Source: Planotetraspora kaengkrachanensis (lineage in GTDB: Bacteria; Actinomycetota; Actinomycetes; Streptosporangiales; Streptosporangiaceae). Taken from it: a stretch of 64,000 nucleotides of DNA. The notes below the pieces were generated by a model that was not told where the DNA came from, searched no databases, and was given only the letters and a program-made list of their open reading frames with translations. This document shows, piece by piece, positions 60,496-64,000 of this stretch. Position numbers and translations under genes: made by a program. The first letter of the stretch is position 1. Each line of letters starts with the position of its first letter. The stretch is taken from positions 1 to 64,000 of the forward strand of contig NZ_BONV01000024.1 in the NCBI RefSeq assembly GCF_016862895.1, written 5' to 3'.

Positions 60496-63345
60496 GTGCA
60501 ATCGGTCACCGCGATCGTCGTCGCTCACGACGGCGCACGCTGGCTCAAGGAGACACTGGCGGCCCTCCGCCGCCAGACCCGGCCGCTTGACCGCGTCGTC
60601 GGCGTCGACAACGGCAGCCGCGACGGCAGCGGTCAACTGCTGGCCGAGGCCTTCGGCGGCGCCAACGTGCTGACCATGCCGAGGTCCACCGGCTTCGGCG
60701 AGGCCGTGCACGAAGTGCTCGGCAGGCTTCCCCACGATCCGCGCGCCGACGAGTGGGTCTGGCTGCTCCATGACGACTGCGCCCCGGACGCCCGGGCGCT
60801 GCAGACCCTGCTGTGGGCCGCCGAGCACGCTCCCGAAGCCGCGATCCTCGGGCCCAAGCTCCTCGACTGGCTCGACAGGCGCGTGCTGCTGGAGATGGGC
60901 GTCACCGTCAGCCGATCGGGCATGCGGGAGACGGGCCTCGAACCGAGGGAGTACGACCAGGGCCAGCACGACGGCGAGGGGCTCCTCGACGTGCTGTCGG
61001 TCTCCACGGCGGGCATGCTGATCCGCCGGGACGTCTGGGACCAGCTGTCCGGACTCGACCCGGAACTCCCGTTGTTCCGCGACGATCTCGACCTGTGCTG
61101 GCGCGCGCGGGCCATGGGGCATCGCGTGCTCAACGTGCCGGAGGCCGTGGCCTGGCACGCCGAGGCCGCGGCCCGCCGCCGCAGACGCCTCGCGGTGAGC
61201 GACGAGCACCCTCGCAGGCTCGACCGGCGCAACGCGCTGCTGGTCATCATGGCCAACCTGCCGTTCGGGGCGCTGATCCGGTCGGTCTTCAGGAACATCC
61301 TGGGATCGCTGCTGCGGACCGTCCTGTTCCTCGTGGCCAAGCAACCCGCGAACGCCCTCGACGAGGTCGTCGCGCTGGGCTCGATCATCGGCCGTCCCGG
61401 ACGGCTGAGGCGAGCGCGCAGGCGGCGCAGACAGGGCCGCAAACAGGGATATCCCGCCGTCGCGCGTCTGCTCACCCCCCCAGGAGCGGCGTTCCGGCGG
61501 CTGGCCGACATGGTGCAGAGCTTCGTCGCGGGCGCCGGGCCGGTCGACTCGGCCGGCCGGCACCACGCCGCCGCGGAGACGGACGAGGACGACGGCGAGG
61601 ATCTGCTCAGCGACTCCGGGCTGATGCAGCGGCTGTTCACGAGCCCCGGCGTGCTGCTCTGCCTCGCTCTCCTGGCCGTCACCGTCGCGGCCGAGCGGTC
61701 CCTGGTCTACGGCGGCCTCCTCGGGGGCGGCTCGCTGGTGCCGATCACCGGTGGCGCCTCCGACCTGTGGCGGCTCTACACCGAGAGCCACCACGTGACG
61801 GGCCTCGGCTCGGACACCTGGGCCCCGCCGTACGTCGCGCTGCTGGCCCTGGTCTCCACGGTCTTCCTGGGCAAGACGTGGCTGGCGGTCTCCGTCCTGC
61901 TCCTCGGCTGCGTGCCGCTGGCCGGCATCTCCGCGTACGTGGCGACCAAGAAGATGATCTCGTACACGCCCGCGAGGGTGTGGCTGGCCGCCACCTACGC
62001 GCTGCTGCCGGTCGCGACGGGGGCGATCGCGAGCGGGCGGCTGGGCACCGCGATCGTGTTCGTGCTGCTTCCCGTCTACGCGTCCCTCGCGACCCGCATC
62101 GTCGCGGGCTCGCGTCGCGCGGCATGGGGGTTCGGCCTGCTCCTCGCGGTCGGCACGGCCTTCGTCCCGCTCCTGTACGTGCTGGTCGCCGTACTCGGCG
62201 GGCTCGCGGCGGTGTCCTTCGCCGGGGTGCGCAGGGGAGTGGGCGTGGCGCTCGCGATCGGCCTCGGCACCCCGCTCGTCCTGCTGTTCCCCTGGCTCGC
62301 CGGGCTCGTCCGGGATCCAGGGCGGATCCTGCTCGAGTCGGGCCTGCACGACATCGCACTCTCCGACCCCGGCCTTGGCGGGGAGAACCTGCTGATGCTG
62401 AGCCCCGGCGGCCCCGGCGCGCCGCCGGTCTGGGTGACCGCGGGCCTGGTCGCCGTCGCGCTGGCCGCCCTGCTCGTGCGCCGCCACCAGATGGTGGTGG
62501 CGATCGGCTGGGGCGTCATGGTCTTCGGCGTCCTGGTGGCGATCGTCGTCGGCCGCCTCACGGTTCACGGCGTCCCCGCCTGGCCGGGAGTCCCCCTGGC
62601 CTTCGCCGCCACAGGACTGCTCGTCGCGGCCGCCCGCCCGGCCCGCTGGATCGGGGAGTTCGCCGCCGGCGGGATGCTCCGTCGCGCCGCGGCCGCGCTG
62701 ATCGTCGTCGTCGCCTTCGCCACGCCTCTCGCGGCGGCGGCGATGTGGATCAAGTCGGGCGCCGAGGACCCGCTCCGCCGGGGCGTGCGCGATCCCATGC
62801 CCCTGCTCGCCGCCGTCGGATCGGCGAAGGGGCAGGGCACCCTGGTGCTGCGACCGAGAGACGGCGTCGTCACCTACACCGTCCTGCGCGGCAGCGCCCC
62901 CCTGATCGGGGAGTCCGATCTCGCGGCGGCCGAGGACGCCTCCCAGCGGTTCGGCACGGCCGTGGCCGGCCTCGCCTCCGGCCGCGGCGGCACCTACGCC
63001 CGGACGCTCGCCCAGTACGGCGTGCAGTTCGTCAGCGTGCCGGGCCCCGTCGACGCCACTCTGCACCGCACGCTCGACTCCGAGCCCGCCCTGGTGCGGA
63101 TGAGCCTGTCGGCGGGCGGCGGGCTGTGGAAGCTGGCCCAGCCCGCTCCGGCGCCGCCGCCTCCACCGGGCGGCGACTCCGCGCACAGGATCTGGTTGTG
63201 GGCTCAGGCGACTCTCCTGCTCGTCGTGGTGATCCTGGCCTCGCCGGGCGCCCGCGCGGCCGAGGCCGAGGAGCAGTACGCCGACGTCCCCCTGGAGGAA
63301 CCCCGGGGACGCCGCCGGGCTGGTGAGGATCGGGTGCGGGTGTGA
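60496..63345 (+). CDS. giant family 2 glycosyltransferase with polytopic C terminus
   Basis: 949 residues. The GT-A domain (about 1-230) has TAIVVAHDGARWLKETLAAL, VVGVDNGSRDGSG, LLHDDCAPD as DxD-like site and LPLFRDDLDLCWRARAMG. An intervening basic/linker region is followed by about twelve helices (380-780) and a final extracytoplasmic part with one last helix (about 900). The layout resembles mycobacterial/streptomycete proteins near whiB2 of unknown sugar specificity. GTG 60496 starts MQSVTAIVVAH. The stop overlaps the next gene by four bases (GTGA). Confidence 0.85.
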   Translation: MQSVTAIVVAHDGARWLKETLAALRRQTRPLDRVVGVDNGSRDGSGQLLAEAFGGANVLTMPRSTGFGEAVHEVLGRLPHDPRADEWVWLLHDDCAPDARALQTLLWAAEHAPEAAILGPKLLDWLDRRVLLEMGVTVSRSGMRETGLEPREYDQGQHDGEGLLDVLSVSTAGMLIRRDVWDQLSGLDPELPLFRDDLDLCWRARAMGHRVLNVPEAVAWHAEAAARRRRRLAVSDEHPRRLDRRNALLVIMANLPFGALIRSVFRNILGSLLRTVLFLVAKQPANALDEVVALGSIIGRPGRLRRARRRRRQGRKQGYPAVARLLTPPGAAFRRLADMVQSFVAGAGPVDSAGRHHAAAETDEDDGEDLLSDSGLMQRLFTSPGVLLCLALLAVTVAAERSLVYGGLLGGGSLVPITGGASDLWRLYTESHHVTGLGSDTWAPPYVALLALVSTVFLGKTWLAVSVLLLGCVPLAGISAYVATKKMISYTPARVWLAATYALLPVATGAIASGRLGTAIVFVLLPVYASLATRIVAGSRRAAWGFGLLLAVGTAFVPLLYVLVAVLGGLAAVSFAGVRRGVGVALAIGLGTPLVLLFPWLAGLVRDPGRILLESGLHDIALSDPGLGGENLLMLSPGGPGAPPVWVTAGLVAVALAALLVRRHQMVVAIGWGVMVFGVLVAIVVGRLTVHGVPAWPGVPLAFAATGLLVAAARPARWIGEFAAGGMLRRAAAALIVVVAFATPLAAAAMWIKSGAEDPLRRGVRDPMPLLAAVGSAKGQGTLVLRPRDGVVTYTVLRGSAPLIGESDLAAAEDASQRFGTAVAGLASGRGGTYARTLAQYGVQFVSVPGPVDATLHRTLDSEPALVRMSLSAGGGLWKLAQPAPAPPPPPGGDSAHRIWLWAQATLLLVVVILASPGARAAEAEEQYADVPLEEPRGRRRAGEDRVRV

Positions 63346-64000
63346 AAAGTCTGATCGAGAACCGCTTCGGCCTGCTCGTTCTGGTGCTGGTGGCCCTTGG
63401 CGCCCTGTACGGCGTCGCCTACGCGAGCAGGCCCGCGCCCGCGGCCCACACGCCACCCAAGCCCGTCCGGGCCCTCATGGAGTCGCTGACGACCGTCTGC
63501 CCGTCTCCCGGCGGCAGCAGGGTGAGCGTCGTGACGCCCCCTGGCGCCCAGGGGCAGGGGAGCGCCACCGTGGGAGAGGTCACGCGCGTCCCGGCCGCCG
63601 GCGAGGACGGATCAGACGGGGACGCGGCGAAGAAGGACGCACAGAAGAAGGACGCCAAGAAGGGCGCCGCGGAAGGAAACGACGAGGCCGCGAAGCCCGG
63701 CAAGGCGGCCGAGCCCGAGCGGCTCGACCAGCCGGGTGTGCTGTGGCAGCGGGACATGAAGACGGGCACCGCTCCGCTGGCCGTCGCGGGCTCCGGTTCG
63801 ATGGCGGCCGGGCTGGAGGCAACGCAGACGGCCCGGTTGGACGCGGGGACCCAGCGGGGCCTGGCGTCCGTCCGCTGCGTCGAGCCGGGCTCCGACGCCT
63901 GGTTCATCGGTCCCGGCCCCGCCGCGGCCGCGATGACGCTGTACCTCACCAACGCCGACTCCGCCCCCGCCAACGTCGAGGTCATGATCTACGCCGGTGA
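63342..64000 (+). CDS. DUF5719-type secreted/membrane-anchored protein, truncated by window end
   Basis: At least 219 residues; the gene continues past the window. One N-terminal anchor helix (GLLVLVLVALGALYGVAYA) is followed by an extracellular part. A charged low-complexity segment KKDAQKKDAKKGAAEGNDE lies near residues 95-120, then AVAGSGSMAAGLEATQT and GSDAWFIGPG, as in actinobacterial DUF5719 proteins that follow this glycosyltransferase. GTG 63342 is coupled to the preceding gene. Function unknown; probably acts with the glycosyltransferase at the cell surface. Confidence 0.8.
   Translation, partial: MKSLIENRFGLLVLVLVALGALYGVAYASRPAPAAHTPPKPVRALMESLTTVCPSPGGSRVSVVTPPGAQGQGSATVGEVTRVPAAGEDGSDGDAAKKDAQKKDAKKGAAEGNDEAAKPGKAAEPERLDQPGVLWQRDMKTGTAPLAVAGSGSMAAGLEATQTARLDAGTQRGLASVRCVEPGSDAWFIGPGPAAAAMTLYLTNADSAPANVEVMIYAG

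Noticed and set aside
60409-63456. 1015-codon minus-strand ORF opposite the giant glycosyltransferase
   Set aside because: Open because of third-position GC bias only; the plus strand has GT2 and membrane-helix features and coupled neighbours.

Overview
The window is high-GC actinobacterial chromosome, most likely from a filamentous actinomycete near the Streptosporangiales. The evidence is pervasive GC-rich codon use, frequent GTG and TTG starts, LytR-CpsA-Psr (LCP) wall ligases, a WhiB protein and coenzyme F420 genes. The right-hand order (mannose-1-P guanylyltransferase, then FbiB, FbiA and WhiB2) matches a neighbourhood known from mycobacteria and streptomycetes. I found no rRNA, tRNA or CRISPR array.

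Region 1 (1-3.1 kb): a GC-rich tandem repeat, then UDP-glucose dehydrogenase and, divergently, an acyl-CoA dehydrogenase. Region 2 (about 3.0-10.3 kb): an accessory segment bounded by two direct copies of the acyl-CoA dehydrogenase 3' end plus terminator. A paired TGTTCCGT motif lies just inside each copy. It holds an acetyltransferase, an NfsB-like nitroreductase, two transposase relics, a MocR-type regulator, an orphan sensor kinase and a small hypothetical protein. No integrase remains, so it looks like a decayed integrative element.

Region 3 (10.4-21.6 kb): mostly small regulatory and transport genes: a RibD-like reductase, two AraC regulators, an MFS exporter overlapping an Lnt-like gene antisense, a NarL-type two-component pair, an HxlR regulator with a cupin gene, and an ABC exporter operon carrying its own small HTH protein.

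Region 4 (21.6-50.7 kb): a large cell-envelope glycopolymer region. It has two LCP ligases, eight glycosyltransferases or GT-C-like membrane proteins, an acyltransferase, two flippase-like proteins and a mannose-1-P guanylyltransferase. Its core is a probable polyol-phosphate pathway: a Bcs1/TarI-like cytidylyltransferase fused to a short-chain dehydrogenase, a glycerol-1-phosphate dehydrogenase homologue, a LicC-like nucleotidyltransferase, two CDP-alcohol phosphotransferases and a DUF5941 membrane protein. The dehydrogenase domain of the fusion has lost its catalytic Tyr and Lys.

Region 5 (49.7-64 kb): an AlkA-like glycosylase, then F420 biosynthesis (fbiC, fbiA, fbiB) with a solute-binding/vWA protein between. 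A Q/G/Y-rich membrane protein, whiB2, a giant glycosyltransferase and a truncated DUF5719-type protein follow. A 20-base element, CGTGATCATGCACAGGTTCG, and shorter cores of it occur nine times, all in the gaps beside fbiC and between fbiA and fbiB.
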